Shown here piece by piece: positions 8,362 to 21,190 of a stretch of DNA of 64,000 bases. How positions within the stretch are numbered: the stretch's first letter is position 1; each line of letters opens with the position of its first letter. Under the pieces are notes generated by a model. It saw only the letters and a list, made by a program, of their open reading frames with translations. It was not told the origin of the DNA and did no database searches. Both the position numbers and the translations under genes were made by a program. The stretch covers positions 3,545,167 through 3,609,166 of the forward strand of contig NW_017189517.1 of the NCBI RefSeq assembly GCF_001704415.2. The letters run 5' to 3'. This DNA is from Capra hircus. Taxonomy: Eukaryota; Chordata; Mammalia; Artiodactyla; Bovidae.

Positions 8362-11300
8362 CTAAATTCCATATATAGGTGTTAGTATACTGTATTGGTG
8401 GTTTTCTTTCTGGCTTACTTCACTCTGTATAATCGGCTCCAGTTTCATCCATCTCATCAGAATTGATTCAAATGTATTCTTTTTAATGGCTGAGTAATAC
8501 TCCATTGTGTATATGTACCACTGCTTTCTTATCCATTCATCTGCTGATGGGCATCTAGGTTGCTTCCATGTCCTGGCTATTATAAACAGTACTGTGATGA
8601 ACATTGGGGTACATGTGTCTCTTTCAATTCTGGTTTCCTTGGTGTGTATGCCCAGCAGTGGGATTGCTGGGTCATAAGGCAGTTCTATTTGCAATTTTTT
8701 TAAGGAATCTCCACACGGTTCTCCATAGTGGCTGTACTAGTTTGCATTCCCACCAACAGTGTAGGAGGGTTCCCTTTTCTCCACACCCTCTCCAGCATTT
8801 ATTGCTTGCAGATTTTTGGATCATAGAAATTCTGACTGGTGTGAAATGATACCTCATTGTGGTTTTGATTTGCATTTCTCTAATAATGAGTGATGTTGAG
8901 CATCTGTTCATGTGTTTGTTAGCCATCCGTATGTCTTCTTTGGAGAAATGTCTATTTAGTTCTTTGGCCCATTTTTTGATTGGGTCGTTTATTTTTCTGG
9001 AATTAAGCTGCATAAGTTGCTTGTACATTTTTGAGATTAGTTGTTTGTCAGTTACTTCATTTGCTATTATTTTCTCCCATTCTGAAGGCTGTCTTTTCAC
9101 CTTGCTTATATTTTCCTTTGTTGTGCAGAAGCTTTTAATTTTAATTAGATCCCATTTGTTTATTTTTGCTTTTATTTCCAGAATTCTGGGAGGTGGATCA
9201 TAGAGGATCCTGCTGTGATTTATGAAAGAGAGTGTTTTGCCTATGTTCTCTTCTAGGAGTTTTATAGTTTCTGGTCTTACATTTAGATCTTTAATCCATT
9301 TTTGAGTTTATTTTCCTGTGCGGTGTTAGAAAGTGATCTAGTTTCATTCTTTTACAAGTGGTTGACCAGTTTTCCCAGCATCACTTGTTAAAGAGATTGT
9401 CTTTACTCCATTGTATATTCTTGCCTTCTTTGTCAAAGATAAGGTGTCCATATGTGTGTGGATTTATCTCTGGGCTTTCTATTTTGCTCCATTGATCTAT
9501 ATGTCTGTCTTTGTCCCAGTACCATACTATCTTGATGACTGTGGCTTTGTAGTAGAGCCTGAAGTCAGGCAAGTTGATTCCTCCAGTTCCATTCTTCTTT
9601 CTCAAGACTGCTTTGGCTATTCGAGGTTTTTTGTATTTCCATACAAATCTTGAAATTATTTGTTCTAGTTCTGTGAAAAATATCGCTGGTAGCTTGATAG
9701 GGATTGCATTGAATTTGTAAATTGCTTTGGGTAGTATACACATTTTCACTATATTGATTCTTCCAATCCATGAACATGGTATATTTCTCCATCTATTAGT
9801 GTCCTCTTTGATTTCTTTCATCAGTGTTTTATAGTTTTCGATATATAGGTCTTTAGTTTCTTTAGGTAGATATATTCCTAAGTATTTTATTCTTTTCATT
9901 GCAATGGTGAATGGAATTGTTTCCTTAATTTCTTTTTCTACTTTCTTGTTATTAGTGTATAGAAATGCAAGGGATTTCTGTGTGTTGATTTCATATCCTG
10001 CAACTTTACTATATTCATTGATTAGCTCTAGTCATTTTCTGGTGAATGTTTAGGGTTTTCTATGTAGAGGATCATGTCATCTGCAAACAGTCAGAGTTTT
10101 ACTTCTTCTTTTCCAATTTGGATTCCTTTTATGTCTTTTTCTGCTCTAATTGCTGTGGCCAAAACTTCCAGAACTATGTTGAATAGTAGTGGTGAAAGTG
10201 GGCACCATTGTCTTGTCCCTGACTTTAGGGGAAATGCTTTCAATTTTTCACCATTGAGGATAATGTTTGCTCTGAGTTTGTCATCTATATCTTTTATTAT
10301 GCTGAGGTACGTTCCTTCTATTCCTGCTTTCTGGAGAGTTTTTATCATAAATGGATGTTGAATTTTGTCAAAGGCCTTCTCTGCATCTATTGAGATAATC
10401 TTATGGTTTTAGTTTTCAATTTGTTAATGTGGTGAATTACATTGATTGATTTGTGGATATTGAAGAATCCTTGCATCCCTGGGATAAAGCCCACTTGGTC
10501 ATGGTGTATGATCTTTTTAATGTGTTGTTGGATTTTGATTGCTAGAATTTTGTTGAGGATTTTTGCATCTATGTTCATCAGTGATATTGGGCTGTAGTTT
10601 TCTTTCCTTGCAGCATCTTTTTCAGGTTTTGTTATTAGGGTGATGGTGGCCTCATAGAATGAGTTTGGAAGTTTACCTTCTTCTGCAATTTTCTGGAAGA
10701 GTTTGAGTAAGATAGGTATTGGCTCTTCTCGAAATTTTTTGTAGAATTCAGCTGTGAAGCTGTCTGGACCTGGGCTTTTGTTTGCTGGAAGATTTCTGAT
10801 TACAGTTTCAATTTCCGTGCTTGTGATGGGCCTGTTAAGATTTTCTATTTCTTCCTGGTTCAGTTTTGGAAAATTGTACTTTTCTAAGAATTTGCCATTT
10901 CTTCCACGTTGTCCATTTTATTGGCATATAATTGCTGATAGTAGTCTCTTATGATCCTTTGTACTTCTCTGTTGCCTCTTGTGATCTCTCCATTTCCATT
11001 TCTAATTTTATTGACTTGATTTTTCTCCCTTTGTTTCTTGATGAGTCTGGCTAATGGTTTGTCAATTTTATTTATCCTTTCAAAGAACCAGCTTTTAGCT
11101 TTGTTGATTTTTGCTATGGTCTCTTTTGTTTCTTTTGCATTTATTTCTGCCCTAATTTTTAATATTTCTTTCCTTCTACTAACTCTGGGGTTCTCCAATT
11201 CTTCCTTTTCTAGTTACTTTAGGTGTAGAGTTAAGTTATTTATTAGACTTTTTACTTGTTTCTTCAGGTATGCCAGTATTGCTATGAACTTTCCTCTTAA

Positions 11301-12183
11301 CACTGATTTTATAGTGTCCCACAGGTTTTGGGTTGTTGTGTTTTCATTTTCATTCGTTTCTATATATACTTTGATTTCTTTTTTGATTTCTTTCTTCTGT
11401 GATTTGTTGGTTATTCAGAAGTGTGTTGTTCAGCCTCCACATGTTGGAATTTTTAATAGTTTTTCTCCTGTAATTGAGATCTAATCTTAATGCATTATGG
11501 TCAGAAAAGATGCTTGGAATGATTTCGATTTTTTTAAATTTATCAAGGTTAGATTTATGGCCCAGGATGTGATCTATCCTGGAGAAGGTTCCATGTGCAC
11601 TTGAGAAAAAGGTGAAATTCATTGTTTTGGGGTGAAATGTCCTATGGATATCAATTAGGTCTAACTGGTCTAATGTATCATTTAAAGTTTGTGTTTCTTT
11701 TTTAATTTTCTGTTTAGTTGATCTGTCCATAGGTGTGAGTGGGATATTAAGGTCTCCCACTATTATTGTGTTATTGTTAATTACCCCTTTCATACTTGTT
11801 AGCATTTGTCTTACATATTGCGGTGCTCCTATGTTGGGTGCATATATATTTACAATTGTTATATCTTCTTCTTGGATTGATCCTTTGATCATTATGTAGT
11901 GGCCTTCTTTGTCTCTTTTCACAGCCTTTGTTTTAAAGTCTATTTTATCAGATATGAGTATTGCCACTCCTGCTTTCTTTTGGTCTCTATTTGCATGGAA
12001 TATCTTTTTCCAGCCCTTCACTTTCAGTCTGTATGTGTCCCTTGTTATGAGGTGGGTCTCTTGTAAGCAGCATATAGAGGGGTCTTGTTTTTGTATCCAT
12101 TCGGCCAGTCATTGCCTTTCGGTTGGGGCATTCAACCCATTTACGTTTAAGGTAATTATTGATAAATATGATCCTGTTACCAT
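8362..12183 (-). pseudogene. L1 ORF2 (endonuclease-RT), inactivated, copy 1
   Basis: ORF2 encodes the L1 endonuclease and reverse transcriptase used in target-primed reverse transcription. The start chosen is the ATG at 12181-12183, followed in frame by SYLSIITLNVNGLNAP, the usual beginning. Endonuclease domain at 11350-12021 (NIYAPNIGAPQYV, GDLNIPLT, RIDHILGHKSN, SDHNALRLDL). RT pieces at 10884-11198, 10387-10578 (HHDQVGFIPGMQGFFNI) and 10091-10348 (LSPLLFNIVLE). The FADD motif is at 10076-10087, but a TGA (10091-10093) lies just before it and a frameshift just after it (about 10026-10055). C-terminal pieces at 9381-9899, 8672-9100 and 8362-8694 end in SILTPIYGI. At least six disabling changes. 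Confidence 0.92.
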
Positions 12184-12233
12184 TTATTTATTGTTTTGGG
12201 TTCGAGTTTATACACCCTCTTTGTGTTTCCTGT

Positions 12234-13158
12234 CTAGAGAATATCCTTTAACATTTATTGGAGAGCTGGTTTGGTGGTGCTGAATTCTCTCAGCTTTTGC
12301 TTGTCTGTAAAGCTTTTGATTTCTCCTTCGTATTTGAATGAGATCCTTGCTGGGTACAGTAATCTGGGCTGTAGGTTATTTTCTTTCATCACTTTAAGTA
12401 TGTCTTGCCATTCCCTCCTGGCCTGAAGTGTTTCTATTGAAAGATCAGCTGTTATCCTTATGGGAATCCCCTTGTGTGTTATTTGTTGTTTTTCCCTTGC
12501 TGCTTTTAATATTTGTTCTTTGTGTTTGATCTTTGTTAATTTGATTAATATGTGTCTGGGGTGTTTCGCCTTGGGTTTATCCTGTTTGGGACTCTCTGGG
12601 TTTCTTGGACATGGGTGATTATTTCCTTCCCCATTTTAGGGAACTTTTCAACTATTATCTCCTCAAGGATTTTCTCATGGTCTTTCTTTCTGTCTTCTTC
12701 TTCTGGGACTCCTATAATTAGAATGTTGGAGCGTTTCATATTGTCCTGGAGGTCTCTGAGATTGTCCTCATTTCTTTTAATTTGTTTTTCCTGTTTCCTC
12801 TCTGATTCATTTATTTCTACCATTCTATCTTCTATTTCACTAATCCTGTCATCTGCCTCTGTTATTCTACTGTTTGTTGCCTCCAGAGTGTTTCTGATCT
12901 CATTTATTGCATTATTCATTATATTTTGACTCTTTTTATTTCTTCTAGGTCCTTGTTAAACCTTTCTTGCATCTTCTCAATCCTTGTCTCTAGACTATTT
13001 ATCTGTGATTCCATTTTGATTTCAAGATTTCGGATCATTTTCACTATCAATATTTGGAATTCTTTCTCAGGTAGATTCCCTATCTCTTCCTCTTTTGCTT
13101 GGTTTGGTGGGCATTTCTCCGGTTCCTTTACCTGCTGAGTAATCCTCTGTTTCTTCAT
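12234..13158 (-). pseudogene. L1 ORF1 (RNA-binding protein), inactivated, copy 1
   Basis: ORF1 encodes the trimeric RNA-binding chaperone of the L1 RNP. Start at 13156-13158 (MKKQRITQQVKEPEKC), end at the stop 12234-12236; about 308 codons if repaired, a normal ORF1 size. N-terminal part 12919-13158 with the leucine/isoleucine heptads of the coiled coil (EFQILIVKMIRNLEIKMESQ). The second part, 12545-12919, covers the rest of the coil and the start of the RNA-recognition domain (RSNILIIGVPEEEDRKK). It is broken between these parts and again after 12545. Confidence 0.9.
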
Positions 13159-15728
13159 CTTGGTTATATTGCTGCGTTTGTGGTGGCCTTTTTATAATCT
13201 GGTAATTTGTGGAGTTCTCTTTATTATGGAGCTTCCTCACTGTGGGTGGGGTTGTATCAGTGGCTTGTCAAGGTTTCCTGGTTAGGGAGGCTTGTGTTGG
13301 AGTTCTGATGGGTGGAGCTGGGTTTCTTCTCTCTGGAGTGCAGTGGAGTGACCAATAATGGGTTATGAGATGTCAAATGTTTTGGAGTAACTTTGAGCTG
13401 CCTGTATATTGAAGCTCAGGGGTGTGTTCCTGTGTTGCTGGAGAATTTGTGTGGTATGTCTTGCTCTGGAACTTGTTGGTCCTTGTGTGGAGCTTGGTTT
13501 CAGTGTAGGTATGGAGGCATTTGATGAGCTCCTATTGCTTAATGTTCCCTGAATTCAGGAGTTCTCTGATGTTCTCAGGCTTTGGACTTAAGCCTCCTGC
13601 TTCTGGTTTTCACTTTTATTTTTACAGTAGCCTCTAGACTTCTCCATCTATAAAGCATCGATGATAAAACATCTAGGTTAAAGATGAAAAGTTTCTCCAC
13701 CTTGAGGGACATCCAGAGAGGTTCACTGAGTTACATGGAGAAGAGAAGAGGGAGGGGGTAGTTAGAGGTGACTGGAATGAGATGCGGTGAGATCGAAAGA
13801 GGAGAGAGCAAGCTATCCAGTAGTCACTTCCTTATGTGTGCTCCATAGTCTGGACTGCTCAGAGGTATTCACGCAGTTATACAGGGAAGAGGAGAGGGAG
13901 GAAGTAGACAGAGGTGGCCAGGAGGATAAGAGAGGGATGAAAAGGAGAGAGACAAATCCTGCCAGTAACCAGTTCCTTAGGTGTTCTCCACCGTCTGGAA
14001 CACACAGAGATTCACAGAGTTGGATAGAGAAGAGATGGGGGAGGAAAGAGACAGAGGCCACCTGGTGGAGAAAAAGGAGAGTCCAAAGGAGGAGAGAGTG
14101 GTCAAGCCAGTAATCTCACTCTCAGGTAAAATTGGGTAGTGAAGTTTGGGTTTTTAAAAGTACAAAATTGACAATGAAAAACAAAAAGCAAAGATTAAAA
14201 ATCAAGAGTAGAGGTTGGATTTTCAAAAATACAGTATTAAAGAAAAGAAGCAGAAGGAAAAAAGAAAAAAGAAAAAGAAAAGAAAAGAAAAAAAAGCCAC
14301 AAGAATTATTAAAAAAACACCAACAACCACACAAAGACTATATATTGTGTTTGCCTTAAAAAAAATGGAGTCTATTTTTTAAAGTAATAATAGGTTATAG
14401 AAATAAAAATTAGAAGAGAAATAGAAGATTTAACAATTTTAAAAAATAGAAAAAAGGAAAGAAAAAAAAGAAAAATATATATCTGGCCCTTCTCTGATGT
14501 TGTGGGCAGTGTGGGGTCACTTTCAAGGCGGTTCCCTCTGTTTAACTTCTGTTTGCTGTTTGTTTAGGCTCACTAGTTCAGTTGCGCTGTGGGGAGGGGG
14601 GGATGCTGCAAACAAATAGCACTGTCATGTGCACACAGTGTCTCAGCTCCGCTGGACCTGTCCCTTCCCGTGGCACACAAACCGCTCCAGCCCTATGATG
14701 CTCAGCCGGGAACCGTCTGAGGCTAGCCCTAGGCTGCGTGCATCTCCCCGGTCTAAGCTGCTCAGGTTCGGCACTCAGGTAGCCCTCAGAGGCACAGATT
14801 CGGTTGGGACTGCGTTTTGTGCCCTTCCCAGGTCCGAGTAGCTCCGGAGTTTAGCGAGTGCAGTTGCTGCGACTTGTCACCTTTTCTGTCTTTGCTGCTC
14901 AGTTTTCTGGGTGTACCACTGGCGCCCCTTGTGAGGCAGATGGTGACTGTCCAGCACCCCCAGAATTCTTAGCAAAGAAGCCTGCTTGCAGTTTGGTAGG
15001 TAAAGTCTCTTCGGGGCTGCAATTGCCCCTTTCCAGCCCTTACGGCTCTGGCTGCCTGTCCCCGGCAGGGGAAGGTCTGCAGCCAGCTATTTCCGTTCCG
15101 TCCTTTGTTCTGCGCGCTGTCCTGGTGGTGTCTTATGTTCGAGCTTTTCGCGTGGTAGCTATCCCACAGTCTGGTTTGCTAGCCCAAGTTAGATCGTTCT
15201 GGTTACGCGTGGGACGTTCCTGCCCGATTCTTACAAAGCACTGCAGCCCATGCCTCCCGCGCTTCCCTGCCCTGCCCCCACTTGCTAGTGGTGGATGCAG
15301 GTGTCTGTGCTGCTTTTGCCCTGGGGGAGCTACTGTTGGGCTTGTAATCTGTTGGTTTAAATTATTTATTTATTTTTCCTTCCTGTTATGTTGCCCTCTG
15401 TGTTTCCAAGGCTCGCCACAGTCTCGGCAGGGAGAGTGTTTCCTGGTGTTTGGAAACCTCTCTTCTTAAAATTCCCTTCCTGGGACGGGCTTCCCTTCCC
15501 GGGACGGAGCTCCCTCCCCACCTCCTTTGTCTCTTTTTTTGCCTTTTATATTTTTTCCTACCTGTTTTTGAAGACAATGGTCTGCTTTTCTGGTTGCCTG
15601 ATGTCCTCTGCCAGCATTCAGAAGTTGTTTTGTGGAGTTTGCTCAGCGTTGAAATGTTCTTTTGAGGAATTTGTGAGGGAGAAAGTGGTCTTCCCGTCCT
15701 ATTCCTCTGCCATCTTAGGACCGCCTCC
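13159..15728 (-). promoter_or_regulatory. L1_BT 5'UTR / internal promoter, copy 1
   Basis: About 2.57 kb between the element's 5' end and ORF1. The distal 1.2 kb (about 14500-15728) is clearly richer in GC and CpG than the surroundings; the middle holds a purine/A-rich tract (14150-14480) and a tandem repeat (13690-14105). L1 5'UTRs contain an internal RNA polymerase II promoter (established); the exact start and factor sites here are not resolved. Confidence 0.8.
13690..14105 (-). repeat. Tandem ~145-bp units in L1 5'UTR, copy 1
   Basis: Three diverged tandem units: about 13690-13817 (partial), 13818-13960 (143 bp) and 13961-14105 (145 bp). Each has a 'ttctccac...tctgga' block, a 'ttcac.gagtt' block, 'gaagag..gggagg', and ends near 'gagagagcaag/ccag'. 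Confidence 0.82.
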
Positions 15729-15745
15729 AAAACTTAGTAAATTTA
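15729..15745 (+). repeat. Right TSD of full-length L1 copy 1
   Basis: aaaacttagtaaattta, identical to 8005-8021. Confidence 0.93.
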
Positions 15746-16170
15746 AATGGCTAATAATGCTAACAATGTATGTCCTCTGCCCACTCTAATTTATTGAAAT
15801 TGCAATTTAATAACAAAAAGAAATTTGAAACAGTAATAAATATGTGGAAATAGAACAGCACACTCTTCAGGAACCAGTCAACCAAAGAAGGAAAGCAAAA
15901 GGAAATTAGTTCTTGGAGATGAATGAAAATACATAGCATAGTAACATTTTATAGAGTGCCTCTAAAGCAGTACATAGAGGGAAATTTGTAGCTGTAAAGG
16001 CCTATATTTTCAAAACTGTAACATCTCAAATCAGTATTGTATCTTTTCACCTTAAGACAGTGGAAAAGAAAGAATAAACCTTAAGGAAACAGATGGAAGA
16101 AAATAGCCATGATTAGATTCCAAAAATTAATGGCATACAGAATAGAAAAACAATAGAGAAAAATAAATGA
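15746..16170 (+). mobile_element. Ancient L1 ORF2 fragment (continuation)
   Basis: Resumes the L1 of 7426-8004: 'aaaggaaattagttcttgg', 'tagagggaaatttgtagct', 'atctcaaatcag' and 'aatagaaaaacaatagag' correspond to the ORF2 segment between endonuclease and RT. Many indels; no usable frame. Confidence 0.75.
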
Positions 16171-18275
16171 ATCTTTCTGCATGTTGGGTGCATCTGTTCC
16201 TCATACTTTTTAATTCTCTTGTTTTCAGATGCAAATACCACAGATAATATCTTTTGTACCTGGATTTCTATGTCCTAATTTTGTCAGGAATTGAACTTGG
16301 CAGACAGGTTTTCTCATTGAATATAGGTCCTCTGCATATTTTCTAGGCTATGGCTTCCTCTGCTTTATGTCATCAGTCCTTTATCTGCTTACCATCTTCT
16401 AGATATTTGTTGAATCAATACTTTTTGTTGATTCCCTTCCCATTTCATTTGCTGTTGTCATTTTAAAAATTCCTTTCTTATTAATTTTTTGGTCTTCTAG
16501 GAAGGAAAATAGATAAATGCACATAATTGCCATTTTTAACTGGAAGTCCTAACAGTTAATCTTATGTTGTATCACCACAGAATGTGTATTCATCAATTTC
16601 AGGAGCATAAGTTAATGACTACTGTTTTAAATATGAGCATATACTTAATTTCAGGCCTGGTTGTGTTAGTTAACCTGTTGTTTCTACTTCTGATACATCT
16701 GTGGCCGGGAGAGAAATTTTCGTAACAGCAACAGTGAAATGGATTAAAGCCTGCATATGTTTGGGAGATGTGTTCATGTTGCTGCATTGAGTTTTCCACC
16801 ACATATGGCATAGAATTTAAATGTTAAACATTTATTTCCTTTATTAAGATGTTATATGTTTAAATGTTGAAATTTAAAGAGTTGATTTCTTTTTTAAAAT
16901 CACACATTCTAAATTAGGGAATTCTAAACTGTAACTATGCCACTAGTATTTTTCATATGATAGAATTTTACATAAAATATTTTTTACATTTTTATATGAA
17001 TGTATCTATTTACATCTTAAGGTTCTTAGGTAAAAAAAGTCAAATGAGAATTAATATGTTTACTTTTGGGCTTCAATATCAACCTAATTTTATTTTGCAA
17101 GAACAAAACAGTACCATATTGTGTTAGTACTGATCACATTTACATAGTTATAAATATAGTATTTCCCATATCTACAGCTCAAAATTCACTCATTTAAAGG
17201 GTCTGAAAATATAATTTCTGCTATGCTAAAAAAGTACATCCAACTATAAATCTTCTTTGCTCCAAATGGTGACAACAAAAATCTCCCACCTGCCATATGG
17301 TTAAACAAACTTGCTATTTATTATCATCATCAACAAAATAATAATATCAAAGAAGAAACAGTTAATAGTGGTTTATTAGTTAATATTAACAAATATACAA
17401 TCTGCAAACTCAATGAATAATGCCCCATAAGTATAAATATGTATCACCATATTGACAAAAGTATGTAATCAAAGACTCTTAAACTTGGTTATACATCTGG
17501 TAAATGTTAGAAGGCCAATATAAAGAATTATGATATTAAATTTCAGAAATGCAGAAATGTCTCACTAATTTTTGGTATGTGATCATTTAAATTGTCTTTA
17601 ATTATCATAAAAATTGATTTACATATCTCCATCACTGATTCTCTTACCTGGGAGAAAGCTTAAGATGAAAAGCCAAAACACTGAACTTTAACACCATTTC
17701 TGGCCCTAAGTAGTATGACTTTTATCTGAATTATTTTTTTGCTTAATTTATTTAATTTTACCTGAATTTTGAATTTCATATCTATTAAGTAAAAATGTAA
17801 TAACTAGTCTCCCTCAGCCTAGAAAGATATTGGATGATTCCATGTGCTGCCTTATAGGAAAGGACTTTGAAAATTATCATTTCTAATCTGGCAAAACTTA
17901 GGGAAAGTGTAGGCATTTCCAAGTTATAAATATGCAGGGAGAGGCTTACTTACAGGAAAGGACATCCTTCCAGTGTCATATATCTAGCTTTGGTGAAGTT
18001 TAAGAATCAAATTAAAATTTAATTACTTATATTTATATGAATGGCTCATTATATAGCTTGAAGGTAAAAACCATTAATCTTATCTTTATTTCAAGATAAT
18101 ATCCAATCAAGGAGGTAATTTCACAGTTTCAGTACTATCTTTACCATTAAGTACATTATCTCCAGGTGGGAAAGTAAGGATGTGGAGGTTTGAATTAAAA
18201 TGGTAAGGAAATTTTTGTTGTCATCCTTGCTCTCTGTGTACTGGAAAGCAGATTAAATTTGAGTTATCTCTAGAG
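16171..18275. other. AT-rich single-copy DNA, no gene seen
   Basis: No repeat family, conserved exon structure or RNA gene is recognisable. The longest frame is 70 codons with no coding signature. Probably ordinary intergenic or intronic sequence. Confidence 0.6.
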
Positions 18276-18475
18276 AATGAAGTCTAAAGCCAGACAACTC
18301 TAGGCCTGTGTCTTGGCTCTCCAATTTATCACTGACACCTCACTTGTTTCCTCATCTGAAAAGTAGGCACAATAACTACCACAAAAAGCTGTTATGGGAA
18401 TTATATGAGTTATTGCATAGGAAGCATTTAGTATACAAAGGTCTAGGAGCTAGTGACTATTCAATAAATGTGACC
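18276..18475 (+). mobile_element. MIR SINE (ancient)
   Basis: About 200 bp matching the MIR pattern in order: 'aaagccagac..ctaggcctg', 'tttcctcatctgaaaagtag', 'attatatgagtta', and '..gactattcaataaatg' at the end. Old, shared by mammals. Confidence 0.75.
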
Positions 18476-18652
18476 CATTTCTATATTAAGATAAAACCAA
18501 CAACATAAAGACTACTAAACCATGTCACTGAAATCATTATTGCTCTGCAAAATGAGTACTTATGGATTTCAGTTCGGGCACTTCTGTTAAGTAGCTGTGC
18601 ACTGTTTTCTGAATTGTAGGTTGTGAATAATTACACTTAAGTTTGTATATAT

Positions 18653-18831
18653 GTTCAGTCGTGTCTGACTCTTTACGACCCCATAGACTATAGAGAGCCA
18701 GGCTCCTCTGTCCATGGGATTTTCCAGGCAAGAATATTGGAGTGGGTTGCCATTTCCTCCTCCAGGTTATCTTCCCAAACTAGAAATTAAACCAGGCAGA
18801 TTCTTTAACACTGAGCCATTGGGGAAGCTCT
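18653..18831 (-). mobile_element. Bov-tA SINE
   Basis: Reverse copy: Bov-A body (gtcgtgtctgactctttac, ccaggcaagaatattggagt) followed by the inverted tRNA-like head (attaaaccaggcagattct...gagccattggggaagc). 3' end adjoins TA-rich DNA. Confidence 0.92.
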
Positions 18832-19364
18832 TAGTTTAGCAGTGTGTAAAACATGGTAGCAAGAAAGGCGCCTGGCTTTTGATCACAGAGATTTACACTT
18901 TCATGGTACTTTGAGACAAGACAGTTCACTAGGCAATACAATGTCAGGTACAAAAAATTGGGAATTTCTCCTACTTTTTTCGTGTCATCTTTCCTATTCT
19001 GTCTTCTGCCTTTTACTCTTATTCCCTCTGCCCCTCAAATCTTGACTTTCAGCCCCTAGTAGTTTTTTGGCTTTTAAAATATATAATCTACCGATAGTTT
19101 TTGGATTTATTGATTTTGATTCTCTCTGTGTCCTTCAAACTCTTTGACACCTTAAGTTCTTAAAAGGCACCACTCCAGTCAGATATGGTCTAGACACTGC
19201 CCCACTCCCCAACCATGGACCCCCCCCCCCCAGGTGCTGTCTTAGCTCTCATCTGTCTAATGGGGCAGAATTAATAGGTGGTTTGTTGTTTCCTCCTACA
19301 ATATCAGTTATCATTGTGTACTAGGCTAGTTCCCAAGCATGGCTGTGTACCAAAAAGCATATTT
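18832..19364. other. Single-copy DNA, no gene seen
   Basis: Nothing recognisable apart from a C12 run at 19220-19231. It ends at the TSD of the next L1 (caaaaagcatattt, 19351-19364). Confidence 0.6.
19220..19231 (+). repeat. C12 homopolymer
   Basis: Twelve consecutive C; likely length-variable. Confidence 0.9.
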
Positions 19365-19916
19365 GAGGGGGGGCGGTCCTAAGATGGAGGAAGAATAGGA
19401 TGGGGAGACCACTTTCTCCCCCACAAATTCATCAAAAGAACATTTGTATTCTGAGCAAATTTCACAAAAAAACTTCTGAATACTGGCAGAGGACATCAGG
19501 CACCCAGAAAGGCAGCCCATTGTCTTCGAAAGGAGATAGGACAAAATATATAAAAGATAAAAAGAGAGACAAAAGAGGTAGGGACAGAGATCCAACCCGG
19601 GAAAGGAGTCTTAAAAAAGAGAGAAGTTTCCAAACATCAGGAAACAGTCTCACCAGTGGGTCTGTGGCAAGTCTTGTGATCTCAGAGGGCAACATAACTG
19701 GGAGAAAAAATAAATAAATAAATAAACCCCACAGATTACGTGCCTATAGGCAATTCCCAGCAGAAAAGCAGCCCAGACGCTCACATCCGCCACTAGCAAG
19801 CAAGGGGCTGGACAGGGAGGTGCGGGCTGCATTGCTTATGGTAAGGACTGGGCCTGAATGCCCCGAGGGCAGTCTAAGGGAACTAATGTGAGATAGCTAC
19901 TCACACTGTGGGATAG

Positions 19917-19958
19917 ACAGAGAGAGAGAAGAGAGAGAAAGAGAGAGAGAGAGAGAGA
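19917..19958 (+). repeat. GA-rich simple repeat in L1 5'UTR
   Basis: Imperfect (GA)n, specific to this L1 copy; the other two full-length copies lack a comparable expansion. Confidence 0.85.
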
Positions 19959-21190
19959 ACTATCCTGTGGAAAGCCCTAATCTGACACTGCCAGGCCCGC
20001 TCACAGAACAAAGGACTGAGCAGAGCTAGCCTGCTGTGGACCGGCCCATCCCCCACCGGAGACAGGCAGTTGGGGGCAGCCAGAGCCAGAAAGGGGCAAT
20101 CATGGCCCCAGAGGCATCCTCTACCAAACTGCAAGCAGGCTCCATTGCTAACTAAGAGTTCTTGGGATTCTGGATGGTTGACATCTGCCAGGAGGGTCAC
20201 AGCCAGAGATTAGCCCTCCAGAAGAGACACACAGCACACCTAAGAAGGTGCGCCCATTGTACACCCAGAAAACCAAACAGCTGGGACGGGGGAGGCAATA
20301 AGACGGACCCCCCACCTGGGGGTGACCGCGCTCGCCAAGCACCTGGTCTCCTGAGCTGCTCGGACCCAGGAAGGGCACAAAACGTAGGTCCAACTGAGTC
20401 TGCACATTTGTACAACCCAAGAACCTGAGCCTGAGTGACTTAGACCTGGGAAGTGCAGGCAACCCAGGGCCTGCTTCAGACAGTTCCTGGCAGAGCAACC
20501 TAGAGCCTGAGAACTGTAGACCATGAAAGCATACACGCTGTGAGCAGGACAAACTCAGTTTGGTTGAAACACTGTGAGCACTCCCCACACACGCCAATGA
20601 TATTTGTTTGCAGTGTTCCTCCCTTCCCACAGCACAACTGAACAAGTGAGCCTAAAAATGTGACCACCATCGCCCCCTTGTGTCAGGGTGGAAGTTAGAC
20701 ACTGAAGAGACCAGCAAAAAGAAGAAGCTAAAATAAACAGAGGGAACCACTTTGGAAATAACAGGTGCACCAGATTAAAACTCTGTAGTTAGCACCATAG
20801 ATCTTGAGAAGAAGTATAAGCTGGATCAAGGAACTATCTGAAAATGAACTGACCCCACACTGTCCACAAAATCTCCAGAGAAATTCCTAGATATATTTTT
20901 ACTATTATCATTTTTTAAATTTTATTTTTTTTTACATTTTAAGTCCTCTATTATTCCTTTAATTTTCATTTTTATAACCTACCATTACCCTGCAAAAGAC
21001 CCTATTTTTAAAGCAAACTTCATATATATATTTTATAATTTTTGTGAAATTATTTTATTTTTTTTAATATTGTATTTTTGAGAATCTAACTTCTACTTTA
21101 GATTTTTAATCTTTGCTTTATGGTATTTGTTATCAATTTTGTAGCTTTAAGAACTCAATCTTCAGTATCCATTTTTACTTGGGAGTGAGA

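Larger units (their letters stand above)
8022..15728 (-). mobile_element. Full-length L1_BT element (copy 1)
   Basis: A complete ruminant L1 of 7.7 kb on the - strand: 5' end at 15728 (sense ggaggcggtcc), 2.57-kb 5'UTR, ORF1, short spacer, ORF2, 3'UTR and A-rich tail at 8022-8045. It is flanked by 17-bp perfect TSDs and sits in the endonuclease region of an ancient L1 that resumes on the right, so both breakpoints are certain. Both ORFs carry stops and frameshifts, so it cannot retrotranspose by itself. Confidence 0.96.

Noticed and set aside
14858..15789. Frames of 114-203 codons in GC-rich DNA, possible host exon or CpG-island gene
   Set aside because: They fall in the L1_BT 5'UTR and recur, broken differently, in the other two full-length copies (41070-42021 and 19326-20645).
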